From Synchiropus splendidus (taxonomy: Eukaryota > Chordata > Actinopteri > Syngnathiformes > Callionymidae): a DNA stretch of 64,000 nucleotides. Below the pieces are notes generated by a model. It was not told the DNA's origin. It did not search any database and saw nothing but the letters and a program-made list of their open reading frames with translations. Position numbers and translations under genes: made by a program. The stretch lies in NCBI RefSeq assembly GCF_027744825.2, contig NC_071345.1:3359501-3423500 (forward strand), in the 5' to 3' direction. Shown here piece after piece: positions 11,225-32,039 of the stretch. Each line of letters opens with the position of its first letter. Position 1 is the stretch's first letter.

Positions 11225-12440
11225 GGTTCAAAGACGTTTCGGTAAATTGAACTTCTCGCGGTGATTTATCGCAGGCGACCTTTGAACTTTGCTAAGATCC
11301 ACTTTGATCCAGACAGAGGTTTTCAGAGGCAGTTCTCAGATGTCTGAATGATGTTGGTTAAACTATGCAACTGTGTTATTCACAAGAGAGGATGGAGATG
11401 GACAGGTGGATTAGGGTCTTCTGTCCTGAGGGCTCTGAAGAAAGAGCTGAGCCAAGACACCTAGCGGTCCGCGGGACTCCGAGATCCACGGCACGCTCAG
11501 GAGCTTAGTCGTGCTGGAGAGACTCAAAGTAGAACCACTGCTCACTGTAGACCGGTGAGGAGGCCCTGGGTCAGACCCAGGTCTCGCAGGAGTCAGATGA
11601 GTGCATCTCCTTGCTTCGGCTGCTGCCCCTGCGACCCTCAAAACAAGTGAAATAACCATAGCCACATGTTGCAGCTGTTCCAACCTTCAGCAGAGTCCTT
11701 TCCACCGGCGATGCTGCGCAGAACGAAGAAGCCACCATCCTCCTGTGGTGTTTCCTCCTGTTAAATGTTGCATGATATCAGATGCTTTACGGTACAGGAA
11801 CCACGGACGCCTTCACGGGGAGGAAACGTGACGGCGCTCAGAGACAGAAAGGATCTGCGGAACAAAAGAGTACTGAAGGTCGTCCTTTCAGCGCCTCCAT
11901 GGAGGGTCTCGCCGCGCGGCTTTGCTGATGAGATGATCCTTTCTAGGTGTGGCGGAGAAGCAGCTCCACATTAAAGTGATTTACTTCTCCTTTTAAAAGA
12001 GATGCTTCTGTATGGTGGTTATTGTGTTTATGATTGTAATAAATGCGACGCTCCTGGCATGGCTGGTTCTTCGGCAGCGCCACAGTCTGAATCACTGACG
12101 CTGTAATAGACTTTACAAATGACTAATCACACATGAATGTGAGTTTGCACAGCTGGATGGATGTGGAGACGCTGTCACATTAAACACATGAATTCATCGC
12201 CCCTTTCTCCTGTTATTTTCTATGTCTTTTGATGTAGCGTCCAAACTAAGGACTGTGAAAAACAATGCTCTAAAACATCTTATCCTGTAAATGGATTATT
12301 CAGTTGGTGAAAAAATAGATCAGCAGCCAAAGATTTACAAGAAAATTGTATCTTGACTGATGCGTCAATAAATAAAATGTATTTTAAAGTCTGACAGAGG
12401 ATTAGGGCCCAACACTTACACACAAAAAAACCCCCAAAAC
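11225..12440. other. Intergenic, nothing recognised
   Basis: Mixed sequence with short frames only. A 90-codon minus-strand frame near 11411-11683 has no recognisable motif. Confidence 0.4.
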
Positions 12441-12442
12441 AT

Positions 12443-12476
12443 GTGATTAAACTCGTAATATTACGACTTTAATCAC
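12443..12476. repeat. 34-bp near-perfect palindrome, dispersed family
   Basis: The arms begin GTGATTAAA and end TTTAATCAC around a perfect CGTAATATTACG core; only one base pair is mismatched. A degraded copy lies at about 13089-13119. Together they suggest a dispersed palindromic repeat. Confidence 0.7.
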
Positions 12477-14400
12477 GCACTACTGCTACGACATCAATCC
12501 TGTAATGGAGACGCCTTGCTCGCCGGAGCGCCACTCTCTCTGGAATGAGGATTATCCGTATTGTTTCCTGAGAAACGACAAAACCCCATTGAACGTTGTA
12601 ACCACCGATAGTCTTGCAGCTGACCACTACCACACCAGACGAGTTCTTCCACCTCTGTGTGGTTCTTTCTGTGGAATAGACCGAGTTGTTGGCAAGTCTT
12701 TGGGATGTTTGTTAAGGAGGAATTTCATTACCCAGAGTGCTACAGTGTTGAATGAGCATGCGCTGCATGGACCAGGGGGAACTGAGTAGCAGGTATTGGC
12801 AACTATGTGGAGCTGCTTATTAAAAAAATGTTGATACTAAAACGAGAACATGCCTCGTCTCCTTATAAAGAATAAAGCGAGACAACAGTCTTGTCAACCT
12901 CCAGGTATTATTTGTTGTTGATGTTTCAAAAGATGATACATTTCCTTATTTATAAAACCTATACTGAAGTACAGCTTCACAGTGGCTCTACGTTGCTCAT
13001 TTTGACGGTGGCAGAGCAGCGTTGGACTTTGTTACCGGCAGACCTTAATCACATAATATTACAAGAATAATCTCGAAGTTATAGTACAGGATTAACCTCG
13101 TAATATCACGACTTTAATCATGCAATGTTAATGTTATTATTTTTTTATGTGTTCCCTAATCCTCCGTCGTAGATATGTCATTTCACTGTCCGAAACAGTT
13201 TAAAAAAAACAGAGGGAAAACCAGATCCATCCAGTTTTGCTCCACCCAGGTCAGGTCGCGGGGGCAGCGGTCGAAGAAAGCAAGCCAACACTGATCACAG
13301 ATCAGTCCACTGGTGAAAACAGGTGTAAAGAAGTTGTCAAAAACATGCAGATAGAGAGAATTGAATGGGCGACAGCTGGGAGCGATGAGAAGGAGGAACA
13401 GACAGAGCCTCAGATGGAGGCATCATGATGACTGATTTTTGGATGGACGGCAGACTGTTAGCTCCAGTCACAGGACGGTAAACACGCCGTCATTTTCGCC
13501 GTCAAGTTGCCAGGAGAAGATCGTGATACAGTGTCTTTGGACGGCAGGACGTCTTGAGCCGAGCTGGGAATACAAGAGGTCGGAGGTCAACAGTTTTTGG
13601 CAGAGTCTCGCCCCGTCTTTCGCTGGACATGTTGCTTTTCAAGCTGTTGAGCTGCAGTCGTCCCATCTGTGCTGCTCGCTCTTCATTCTCGGTCTTGAAA
13701 GAGAATGTATCTCTAAGTTGAATAATTGAAGGGCGACTGGGACGGTGCAGCAGGCGCGTACTTTTCCATACCAGGGAAACATTAATTAGTAAACAGGCAC
13801 TTTTGTAATTCAAACACTGCCTCGTGGGTCTTTAGCTGCATGAATAAATGCATGACAGCTGGTTTCCACGGTTACATAATATTGAGCTCTTCCTCCGCTG
13901 CTGGAAATGTGACACTAGGCGTGCATCGCGGTGAAGACAGGAAGTGGTTTGGGTCCTTCTTCTGCTGCTCTCGCGCTGCTTTTTCCGTTGTGAGCGGAGC
14001 AAAACTGTGTCACATCAAAGTTCGGCTAGATCTCATTCGCTTATCTGACACAGGAAAACCACGGCGTCAGTTATTCCGTTCACAACGGGACCGCTGTCAT
14101 GCTAATGAGCTAAAATCACCCTGAGACTCAGTCTGAAGTCGGGCTTTACACGGACCACAGACCGAGTCGCTGCCTCGAGCTGTTTTTCCCCGTGTGGTGG
14201 TCAAATTGGGGGACGTTTTAAAGGTTTCTGTGACCGGTTTAGAGCAGATCATTGTGTCAGTGGTGTGTTGTCATCCTTGTAGACTTCTACTTGAACTGGA
14301 GTACTCGGAGAGATGGGAACCAGAGAGAACACACAGTTCATCTCTCGTCCATCAGGATGTCCAATTTAGTGGAGGTTTGTAATCCTACTAAGGAGATCAA
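12477..14400. other. Intergenic, nothing coding recognised
   Basis: This includes the degraded palindrome copy (13045-13130) and mixed-composition sequence with several frames of 60-105 codons on both strands. None has a recognisable domain or plausible splice partners. Confidence 0.4.
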
Positions 14401-14610
14401 AGGAATCTCTACCCCTCCTTTGATGTGTGTGATACAAAAAAAACCCCAAAATTGAATGAAAAATCAAATTAAAAATACGAAAAAAAAGAAAAAAACAGTA
14501 AAAAACAAAAATTGAATGAAAAATATATATATGAAAAAATTGTATGTTATTTAGTATTTTAAAATATATATATATGTAAATGAATACATGTATAAAAGAG
14601 TATGACGGAA
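14401..14610. repeat. A-rich block with short (TA)n
   Basis: Strand-asymmetric A-rich low-complexity sequence ending in ATATATATA runs near 14521-14576. Confidence 0.6.
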
Positions 14611-17180
14611 ATGCTATATTGTAAATCTAGTTAAAAAGGTGCAAGGTGCAATACTTTGACTCCATCACCGAACCAGGTGCCTCCAGGAGAGTATGGGCCA
14701 CAGCGATTTCCCCTGAACAAAGCATCGATGGGAACAAGATATTAGCATTAGCAAGGAAGCTAACCATGTTAGCAACTGAGAGTTTCCTATAAATAAACCC
14801 TTCTTTCAAGGGCCTTGAATATTTCAACTTTTAGAATCCAAGTGTTAGGGTGGATGACGTCACCAGGTTGTGGTTAAAAGGAAAATGAAGCATTTCTATT
14901 TTTAAGTTTCTTGACAATCAGTGGGAGCGACATGCGACCAACATCTGGTTGACAGGAATTTCCACAAACCTCTATTCTGACCTCCACTGACATTTTAGGG
15001 GTAGTTTCGCGAACACAAAACAAATACAGTGGAACATTCAATCTAATTCCACAATACACTGTCATTGAAGATGAGACTGATGACTTTAATGGTGAGTAAT
15101 ATTTGTGGTGTCCTGAAAAAAACAGTCTGGGCCCAGCCATAGATAGAATACTATATGCATAAACTTTCCTTTTTCATTCTGAACAGAGCACAAACTTCCA
15201 CTGGTGGTGATGTATAGGTCTCTGTAACTGTTATAATTCTAATTTCTGCTGCCATATTTAACTTTGACCTTTTGCGCTAACAACAGGGCGACGTATGGTT
15301 TCAAAGTGAAACCGAAACACGTTTTTTTCGTCCTCCTCAACCTTTCTGAAACCTTCTTTCCACCGCCGTGCTTTTTGATTTGACTCATTGAAACCAACGT
15401 GCGGCTATTTTGGTTTGCTCACTCAGTCATTCTTGGAAATGGCATGACTTTCTGCTAACTGAAATGAGCCGCGTTGTTCCAGGACTGGAGTCAATGGCAA
15501 ACGCTGACATCAGCTCGGCAAACATTTGGCCAAACGAAAGCAGTCGCACCGGCAGAACCGGTCGCTCTCATAACGCCTGGTGCCGAGCTTGATGTTTGAT
15601 ATTGAAACCGATCTGTTGTTAGACGCCGCGAGCTATCAATGCTAATGCTTGTTGCTAGTCAGGACTCCTTTTCAAACCCAGTGAGTCAGTTTCCACTTGT
15701 TTTCTTTCACACTTACATTTACCAATATAAATATTTTTCATTTAATTAAAAATATTTATGAGGGATCATTAACTAATCTTAAACAGACTTCGGCATTTAT
15801 TGTTTATTATTTTTATTATTATTTCAAACATTAAAAATATCGATTCAATGTGTGAATGTGATACAATAACATGAATGATCGTTTGAGTGTAAATAAGCAG
15901 AGAAAAGTAACCCAGAAACAATTGCGTCTTTGTGAAAAAAGACAAACCAAAGACAAGATTTAAAAAATAAAAATAAGTGACAAGACCATGGTAGTTTTGC
16001 CAGTTTCAACTGAAGAGAAACTGTAGTTCTGGAATTCCGAACGTGTCAGAGCTTTGATCTGATGTGTCCATTTATAAATAACAGCTCTAATAATAGACGC
16101 CACAATCAACACTGCATTGTTTCTGCAGCGACGTGGACCCGCAGAAGGGCTGCGATTATATTTGGAGACGGCGAGGTCAACGTGGACAGTTGCTCTAGGA
16201 AGTTGGCAATGACACCCACTTCTGATTTCAGTGTTGATCAGGAGTTAGTGACTGAAAAGTCAAGCTGGAAAGAGGAATATAACAAGAAATGATCGTGTGC
16301 TTAAAGAGGGTGGGAGGTTCATTTCCAGCTGGCTCCGGACGTGGAGGGGTTCGACCTCATCTGAGCAGCTGGGAACATACAGAACTGTGCCATCTCAAAC
16401 AGAAGAAAGGAAAACCTCAAAGCACTGAACTTCACGCATCACATTTCTCCTGGGTTTTCAGATGTTTGGGTTTTCTGGTGTCCAAGTGTGTTGAGCCGCG
16501 TCAAGCGTCCCACTCTTTGTTTTGTTTATTGTTGGTTCCAAACACAGCACCACAGTGGTTTCAATGTTCTCATTTAAACATTACTGTCTTTAGATTCTTC
16601 CAGCAGTAGTTCAACATACCAGTTCAAGAACATGTTAGTAAGAACTTCTAGTATAGCCAGTACTCTAATGCAGCTCTGTGAAGCTCTCTAGTTGTCTTCA
16701 CGTGATACAGTAATTCCCTTTTTATCACTCTAAATCATCATTCTTGTTCTTGTCTAAAAATGTTTTTTTTACACTTATTATTCCAAAAGTATTCATGTGC
16801 ATTTTGAAAACCCCTTATTTTTCTTTAGTCAATGTTTGTTAAGTGAACAAGACAACCAAAACAACTTTTTATTTTATTGTTTTTATTGCCCAAATTAAAC
16901 AGGCTTTTACGAACATGCTCATTATAATGTCAAATCACAGTACAGGTATATGTATAAGTATCAGAACCATATAAATGAAAATGACAATAACAATAATAAA
17001 AAAGAAATTACAAAACAAATAAATTAATGCATAAAACCAGATATAAAATAAAATACATACATATATTAACATATACACATTAATGCTAGGGGTGAAATGT
17101 TTTAAATGAAGATTTTAAATTAGGAGCAAGCAGTTATTAATTTTTGTGCTTTTTGTTTGGTGGAATTGAAATACTGGACA
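14611..17180. other. Intergenic upstream of DUSP10
   Basis: Mixed sequence to about 16620, with AT-rich parts at 15710-15860 and 16860-17110. No gene, RNA or clear transposon end was found. Confidence 0.4.
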
Positions 17181-17580
17181 ACTTACAGAACTTGAACGCA
17201 CCGCGGTGACTTCCGCGAGCCCCCCGGAGAGCCTTCTGATAGGCTGCCAGTGACATCATCCGACTACGTAGGCGACGCCTCTTAAAGCGACAGCGCCCTC
17301 CTGCTCCACCTCCCGGTCCGGCCGGTCCCTCCCTCAAACTGGGCCGGACCTCACCGTACAAACCCGACCGGATTCGTCCTGAATGAAGTCTCGGCATTGG
17401 CTCCGCCGTGCGTCAATTGCGCTGCGCGACTTGTGGAGGCTGGCTGGACTTCCTTCAATATTATTTCTAGCAGCAAAAGTACGAAAGAAATGTTGCCCAC
17501 ATGATCCCCGGCAGCGGGACGGAGTGAATGGAGGCTGCGCCGTCCGCGAGCGGAGAGACTCGTCCGTCTGCGACCAGCCG
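17181..17580 (+). promoter_or_regulatory. DUSP10: DUSP10 CpG-rich promoter and 5' UTR exon
   Basis: A sharp switch from AT-rich DNA to CpG-rich sequence near 17190. It carries TGACATCA (CRE/AP-1-like) at 17251-17258, a reverse CCAAT box (CATTGG, 17395-17400) followed by a GC box-like CTCCGCC, and a strong donor, CCG|GTGAGC, after 17580. I infer a non-coding first exon ending at 17580, spliced to the acceptor at 18654 (TCTTCGCAG). The start site probably lies between 17400 and 17480. CRE/AP-1 control would fit a stress-inducible MAPK phosphatase. Confidence 0.6.
17490..17580 (+). other. Three upstream ORFs in the DUSP10 leader
   Basis: ATGs at 17490, 17501 and 17528 open frames of 4, 8 and, after splicing to 18655, 21 residues. 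They stop at 17502-17504, 17525-17527 and 18665-18667. All end before the main ATG at 18701. The third crosses the inferred splice junction, so it exists only in the spliced message. Confidence 0.4.
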
Positions 17581-18654
17581 GTGAGCACCAATCCACGGCA
17601 AGTTTGGAATGTCAGGCGCAAGTTCGTATTTAAAATGCAGTCATGGGCATGTGTATAATTCATGACAGCGTCCTGCTGCAACCATTTTGAGCGGATGAAT
17701 GTTTTATTAGAGCCGCAATGTTGTGATTTTTAAATTCATTTTTTTGAAGCGGCTTTGACTGGGAATAAGAGCGTGTTGTTTGGTGATTTGTTCCCCGTTC
17801 ATTCGCTCCGGTCGTCAGCTCGGGGCTCATCACATTCCCATCACGTCCTCATGCCGGTTTCCTCAATGAATGTGGTGATGAATGATCGTGCACCGTGCTC
17901 GGCTCGGCTCTTTACATAAGAAGCCACACGCTCCCAACATGCTCCGGCCAAAGCGACCTGCCTCCCCGCTGGAGCCCATGTGGGGGAGAGCAGAAAACTG
18001 CGGCGCTGATGCAGTATTTTATCTTCTTTGGCAGAGCCTCTGCTTGTGGTCACAGACTTGGCAGAGTTGGCCACAGTGTGGAATTCATATCTGGAGGCTG
18101 ATCCCTCTCTCTGATCATGATTCACAACCACCGTGTCACACTTTGGTTTCTCCTCTAAGTTGGGTGTTGCCAGAGCTAATATTTGGCCTCGGCGGTGGTT
18201 TTGGAGTTGAGATCAGACAGTGATAGCAGCCTCTCGAGGTCTCTCTCTGCTCAAGTCCCGAGCTGAGATGTTAAGTGGCATCATAATGGAGGTCATGTTC
18301 ATGTAGAATTCAGGGAAGCGTGTTGCGTTCGAGGCCCATCATTCAAATTACATAAGAGCTGATGGTATCATCAAGGTGGCGGAGCTTTGGTGAAGAGCCT
18401 TTTCTGTCCGGCTTCTGATTCTCTTTCCAGCGTTGACTCATGTCAAGGTTCGCATGTTGGTTTTCCTCCAGTTGACCAAAGCTCCAGTTGTTGATGGCAT
18501 TCTTGTACATGCACAGAGCCACCAGCGGGGGCACTATAGCGCCACTCTTGTTTGGAAGTTCTCCTTGTCAGTTAGCTTCAGTTTTGACCAGTCGATTCCA
18601 GGATTTAAAGCCGGCTACCTTCACCACGTAAGTCTTCTCCTCTGGTCTTCGCAG
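17581..18654 (+). other. DUSP10: DUSP10 intron 1
   Basis: Runs from GTGAGC to CTTCGCAG. It holds GC-balanced sequence with overlapping antisense frames (about 95 and 113 codons) that I read as compositional. No repeat is recognised. Confidence 0.5.
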
Positions 18655-18700
18655 AGCGGGGTGTTGAGTTCTCCAAAGACGTCCATCCCTCGGTGTCCCC

Positions 18701-26095
<7,395 letters not shown>

Positions 26096-26906
26096 CCGGC
26101 TCAAGGGCACTTTTTGATTCTCCTCATGCTGTGCGGAGCACCAGGTTAGTGGTTGCCAAAAAAATAAAAAAATCCCCACTGTTTGGACACGACAGACCCG
26201 CCGGAGACTCTGACACGTTTTTGTTTTTTGGAAGCTTTGGAGAAGATACTGTGTTCTCTGAGGGAGAAGCGCTCCAGCTCCCACTGTGGCACACGGGTCA
26301 GGTCGCAGAGACGGGAAAACAAAAAGACAGTCTGGCGTGTTAACCTTCTATTTTTATACATGTGACCATGAAAAGCCTGCGGAGGCTTACTGTGCAATAA
26401 TCGGAGAGTGGAATGCAAATCTTTATCTGTATATATTGAGAACAAATGAAGTGAACAGTTCCACCTCCTCGCCGAAAATGTTGATGTAGTTACTGTCACG
26501 GTTATTTTCATGCTGGAGGCTTTTCTATGTTGTTTGACATGCCCCACCCCCCACGCTTGTTTTTACTCCAGCGCTGTCGGTTGAAAGGTAGCGCCATGAA
26601 ATGCTAAATTGTGATTGTAGAGGGCGTAACATGACTGATGCTAACGGCTAACAGAAGTTGCAAAAATGATCATTTTCTTTGTGCGTGCTAAAGAACCACT
26701 GAGCTTCATTGAGCTCTGAACAAACATTTGTGTGTGGGTGGTGAGTTCGGGTTTTCTTTCCCTGCTTTATACATTTTTGCCTGATGCTAACAATGATAAT
26801 CAACCAAGCTTCATGAATGTTTGTTTAATTATTATCATTATTTTTTAATCATTAGCATCTTTTGTAACACGTTCCACAAAAAATGCATCTACAAAATGTA
26901 ATTAAA
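26096..26906 (+). other. DUSP10: DUSP10 3' UTR (extent inferred)
   Basis: Follows the TGA at 26093-26095. An AATAAA at about 26163 in an A-run is probably too early and incidental. A variant ATTAAA at 26901-26906 is a reasonable end, giving an 0.8-kb UTR, but the true site cannot be fixed from sequence. Confidence 0.35.
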
Positions 26907-28484
26907 GATAGAATTTTTCATGTTGCAAAGAAATTAGCTGCTAAAAGCCTAGCGTCGCTTAAACTGTAATGGACTTGATTTACAGAGAGGAACTTCACTA
27001 ACTGGGAAACATAGAAAACTTTACGCGGCCACCCAAAAATCTCAGTAAAAGAAGAAGAAAGAAAACATCACAATGCTAATGTGACACAACAGCAATTTAA
27101 TGAGCTAATGCTAGCCTTCTGATGAAAACAAAAAAGAAAGACAGCTACATTAAAATACTTTTAACAATGTCTATAGCAATGATATTATTCAAACATATTC
27201 AGCTATGTAAACAACAATATTTAACTAATATCGCTAGTCCTTTGTTGTGGCATTTAGCGCTGTGCTAATATACACTTATGTTCTGATCATAAATGCATTT
27301 TTGCCATGTTTTAACACACACAAATCTCTGAATTTTTTCCTCTCTGCCACCGGGGAAAAACCAAGCTAGCCATTCGTAACCAAGAGAAGCTGTGTTACTT
27401 TGCGACTACAGACCGCCCTAATATAAAGACGAGTGTAAACAGACGTACTTGCTGCAGAAACAAAACATTGTAAACAGGGCTTCTTGCTTTATTTCCTGTC
27501 GATATTTTCCGAGGCAGCTTCGTGTTTTCCGTCACCTCCCGTCGACAGTAGCAGGTTTTCAAACCGACACATTTTCTGGCTGAGCCTGTCCCTGCTGTTG
27601 ACCCTTGGGTAAAGTGAGCTGGTTGCTGTCACGTGCTGTTTTAGTGCCTCTATCAATGCCTTAATTCGTGTGTCACCACTGGGCCTGAGCATTGTTCATC
27701 ACGTGCAGCCGCAGGCTAGATTCACGCGCGGACTTCGGAAAACACACAACGCAGCGACAGATTTCAAAACTGGGTTTGTTGACACATTCAGCAAAACCTC
27801 CTTGCGGCATTTTAAAGCAGGAATATACTTAGTAGCTGAAAAACAAAATCATGACAACAACATTAGCTTTGCATGGTAGCACTTTAGCCAACTAGCTTCT
27901 TCCTTGATTGACTTTGACTTTTACCATGGAATAAATGAGTGCAGGAATGAACTCAAAAGTAAGGGTTCATTGGCTAACTGCGACCTGATCCCAGACTCAC
28001 ACCAAATGAGGTCGTGGTTAGCGCCGGAACAAAGCGGTGACTCACAGTAGAAGCAGTTTTATGTGTGGAGGTGGGAGGCGGCGCACGTTGTCAGTTTCCT
28101 CAAACACGTCAGATTTGCGAACCGCAGTAATGACTACGCATTTAAAGAGACCAAAACAAGTGAAGTGATACTCCCATTATTGTTGTGAGTCGGGGTTTAG
28201 CTTAGCAAATATTTGTCGCACTACTGAAGCGATGTTACGGATATAAGTCCATCATCACAATGAACTACGAAGCCATAACCAGCAAATGATGAAGTTGGAG
28301 AGTAGTTAAAGTCGTTTGTACAAAAACTGTGTTTGTACCGAAAACATTTACGATGTCTTTTCTACTTGGCCATGTAGCTTCGCATAGTGTCGAAGAATTA
28401 GATTGCTACCTTTGGATCCATACGACTTGTTGCTTGGTACTATTTCAAGTCAACAATAACTTGACTATAATGGTGCCTCCAGTT
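26907..28484. other. Start of gene desert, nothing recognised
   Basis: Mixed to AT-rich sequence. I see no exon, RNA gene or clear mobile element. Confidence 0.4.
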
Positions 28485-28580
28485 GCGTTCTGAACTGGGA
28501 AATTCCCAGTTACGCCCCCTGGTGTGGCAAGTGGGAGATTCCTCACAACCCTGTCTCTGCAATCCAAGATGGCTTCCCTG
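28485..28580. repeat. Dispersed repeat with a palindromic kappaB-like core
   Basis: AACTGGGAA-A-TTCCCAGTT (28493-28511) is a perfect palindrome whose centre reads GGGAAATTCCC, an NF-kappaB-type site. The flank ends with CAATCCAAGATGGC. A loosely similar sequence in reverse orientation occurs near 21370-21450, which suggests a dispersed repeat. Confidence 0.45.
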
Positions 28581-29400
28581 AATGTGGACAGGACGTTGAA
28601 GTTTAGAATAATTGAAATACTCCAAAAAAAACAAACAAACATGGACTGCAGAATTGCGTTTCCTCTTCATGTGGCGGGTTTTCTACACGCTAACACAGCA
28701 CATTTATCAAAAGTCTGCTGATATCTTGGCACACGTGAGATGAGCTTTCATAGACTATTTCTCTTTTCCGATTTCCTTTACTGGAATGGACTGAACTCGG
28801 CTATGAGGAAACTGTCACTTCCGAGGAAACTGAAACGCAACATAAAGTCACAGGTACTGTATTTACATTTCGGAACGTTAGCGTTAGGTGTAAGTCACTT
28901 TCCTTGTAATAACGCCTGACAGAATAGTTTTTCAAATCGGTTTACAAAAGCTAATTTAAGAGAGGCTTCTTCGTTTAGCTTCTCAACGTTCGACACCACT
29001 GCGATGACACACAAGATACTACTTGAGTATTCCACCAGAGGGCGCCCAAACTAATGGAAGCTAGTTAGCGAACAGTACTGCTCAAGATATCTTGAATCCG
29101 TTTACTCAATTCTCTCTTTGCGACACATGAATTAGCATGAGAAGCTAGTACTTTAAAACTGTAGCGATTATAGCTAACCATTTTGTCCTCTTGAATTGTG
29201 AAGCATAGGCAAGTACGCTATTGTCACCATTTTGTGTTATCAGGGCTAGCTAAAAGTTTTGCTGACTCATGTTGGTTAAAACAGACAATTCTGTTGGGTA
29301 GAAAAGTTAGGTCAAACAAGACACACTGCAGGGTTTGTTGTCTTTCTTCAGGTGGTGTTGGTGTAATAAGTGCGCAGGGTTTTGTCGAGACAAACAAGTT
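28581..29400. other. Intergenic, nothing recognised
   Basis: Mixed sequence with short frames only. Confidence 0.4.
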
Positions 29401-29720
29401 TTGTTAACATCCCGTCGTGTTCTTGTGCGCTCGATACCAGCGCCGCAGCTTCGACTTCACCACAGTCACTGCTGGAGTGGGCTTGGACTCCACTTGTCCG
29501 AGGGCCGTCGGAGGTCTTTGAAGCCGTCGAGGACTTCAGTTGGAGCTGAAACATAAATCCCTTTGAAAAAGCCGCTAATGTCGAACAGCTTTTTTTTTCT
29601 TCTCTTTGTTTGTTCTTCTGTCTGTCTGCTCCACATGAAAGTGAAAAACAGGGCTAATGATTTCAACGCTTTTCAAACCCTGATCTCTAAAGACGGTGGG
29701 ATAATGAAACCGTGAGCAAC
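29400..29720. promoter_or_regulatory. Candidate regulatory island
   Basis: A GC-balanced segment followed by CGCTAATG and GCTAATGATT homeodomain-like words and a CTTTGTTTG forkhead/SOX-like word. Support is compositional only. Confidence 0.2.
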
Positions 29721-32039
29721 ACTGAGGAATCTGCGCCGTCCTTCATCACACATCCAGCCTGATTTACTTCCTCTTCCTTCGCTGGGTTCTGAAGAACAGA
29801 TACTCAGATCAAACTCTGCTTTACAGTTCCCAAATCATCACTCTTGACTTGATATTGAATAAGTTACTATCACAAATTCATTCATTTATCCCACGCGTCT
29901 AAACCTAATCTGTCATCAGGTCGTGGGGGCAGCAGCCCGAGTCAAGAGGGCCAGACTGCCCTGAGCTGTTAGGAGGTCAACTGAGCCTTCTCCACGACAT
30001 GGTGTGGAGAAATCTTTTATCCTGTTCTCTCTGTGAGTCACATGACCGCGGCATCGCAAAAGTGGAAGTTTATTTTCATGATAAAAGACGTAACCGTTTC
30101 CACATCTGTGAATCAGGCCGGGTGTGTTTCTGCGCGAGCGACCACCATCGAAACTCCATGAAGTTGGAAACACTCCATGCTATGCAAATGTAACCACGGA
30201 TGTTGATTTATTTCCGCATGTCTGCAGCCGTTCCCTCACTTCTGTTGCCGTCGACTGGTGCTTCGAACGATATATTTGATATTAGTACTGCGTTTGTATT
30301 CAGTAAAAGACAGAAAAAAAAGCTGAGCCAATGTATATTTCTGAGATGTTGTGGGACCTGCTGGTTCTGTTTGTGACCGTGCATTACTCTGGTGGGACTC
30401 TAAAGCATGTGTGTGATTCGGGGGCTGCTGGGGGACCCGGCAGTCGTCATGGTGCTGTCAGTCTCTCCTGTAGAAGTCACAGCTCTGAGGCCTCCAGGTC
30501 TGTTCTCTTCATTTGTATCAGACGATGTGCACTCTTTACCTGCAAGTCTCTGCGTTGGGCTCAGAGGCTCCAGTTCTGTGTGTCTGTACTCCAAGTATAA
30601 ACAGTATGGAAATATATATATATATATATATCTATTTTCTTTGAATGCATATATTCATTACTATTTTTGCACTGACCTACGGACAAATGGATTTATTTTT
30701 TCCACAAAGGTGCTACTCTGACGGAGGCCTTCTTCTCCCACACCTTGTTGCATGACGCGAGGAAGTAACCCTCAGCAGGTTTTTGTCATCCTTCCGATTG
30801 AAGCACTGTCATTTTGTAAACCCGACTCGTGAGCTTTCAAATAAACAAGGAGGCTTCTGGTGGCTGTGGGGTCCTTGATGGTCTTTGTGATGATGTCATC
30901 ATTCTGCGTCGGCAGGTGCGGAGACTTTGCAACCAAAAATATCTGATTTTGCGCGAGATTGAAAAAAAAAATAATGCGGGGAAAGTTGCGATCATTTATG
31001 GATCTGGAACGTGATGATGGGAAATAAGGGCTTTTGCAAATTTGCTAGTGTCAGTTTTTAGCCTAAAATATGAGTATTTAAAGAACACCCACTCAAAATA
31101 AATAAATGAATGTACAGGGCCAATAATTCTGTGACTAGTTCCGGGCCGACAGCGGGTAGTGAGCGCTCCTTGTTTTATTACAGAGCTCCTCACCAGGGCG
31201 GAGACTGACTGACGTTTGGATGGGCGGAGTCTGAAAGTTGGAAAGTGTCAGAAATAGCCTGGAGAGAGATGGATCTGGCGGTCAGCCATGTTTGTTTACG
31301 TCCGTCCCGTATAGTGTTCGGGTCACGATGCACATTTCAATACTGGGGATTTGGACATTTAGGAATGGATTCAGGATCCTTCTTGTCCGAATTGCGACCC
31401 CCTGCAGCAATATTTGTGTGACATCGCACATGACTTCATCCCAACGAGGAGGGACTATGATGCCGCACATGCTGTGAGGGGGGGGCAATAGGAGAGTCAA
31501 GTGGAATTGGCGGGAAAGTTGCAGAGCTCACGGGGATTGCAACATCACCATCTCCTGACAAAGTATGGAAAAAAATGTTTCTCTTCCGATGCACTGTTGA
31601 TACACAATACAAAAACCGCAAACTCTTAAAAAAAACATTTCCGATACTGACAAATGACAAATACATGAGTCACAGAAAAACATTTTTATTAACCTGACAA
31701 ACTTGCAACAGCTAACGCTGTTAGCCGCGGCTAATGGCCAATAAGAAAAGAACTAGGGTTTTTTCAGCGGCATGCTAAAGGTGGCTAGCGCGGACCACAG
31801 TAGTAGCTCTTACTGCAGTAGCGATACCGTGGCCAATTTGTATCGCATCCGGATGCAACGTTTAAGTATCACTCGATGAGCAGAGGACGCCTCGATCATG
31901 TGACCTTCTGCCAAATTCCTGCTTCTCTTTGGCTGCAAACCAACAAACATCAGCGCGCTACAATTAAGCGGCTCAGTGAGAGCTAAACAAGTGTCTATTA
32001 AAAAGCGCTGTGACATTTAGCGGCGCTCTTGAGCGCAGA
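29721..32039. other. Intergenic, one short (AT)n
   Basis: An (AT)10 microsatellite at about 30612-30631. Otherwise mixed sequence with no supported gene or element. Confidence 0.45.

Noticed and set aside
17841..18223. Frames of 96 and 113 codons in DUSP10 intron 1
   Set aside because: Overlapping frames on opposite strands with no domain, within a well-defined intron.
26163..26168. AATAAA 70 bases after the DUSP10 stop as the main polyadenylation signal
   Set aside because: It sits in an A-run and would leave an unusually short 3' UTR for this gene; kept only as a possible minor site.
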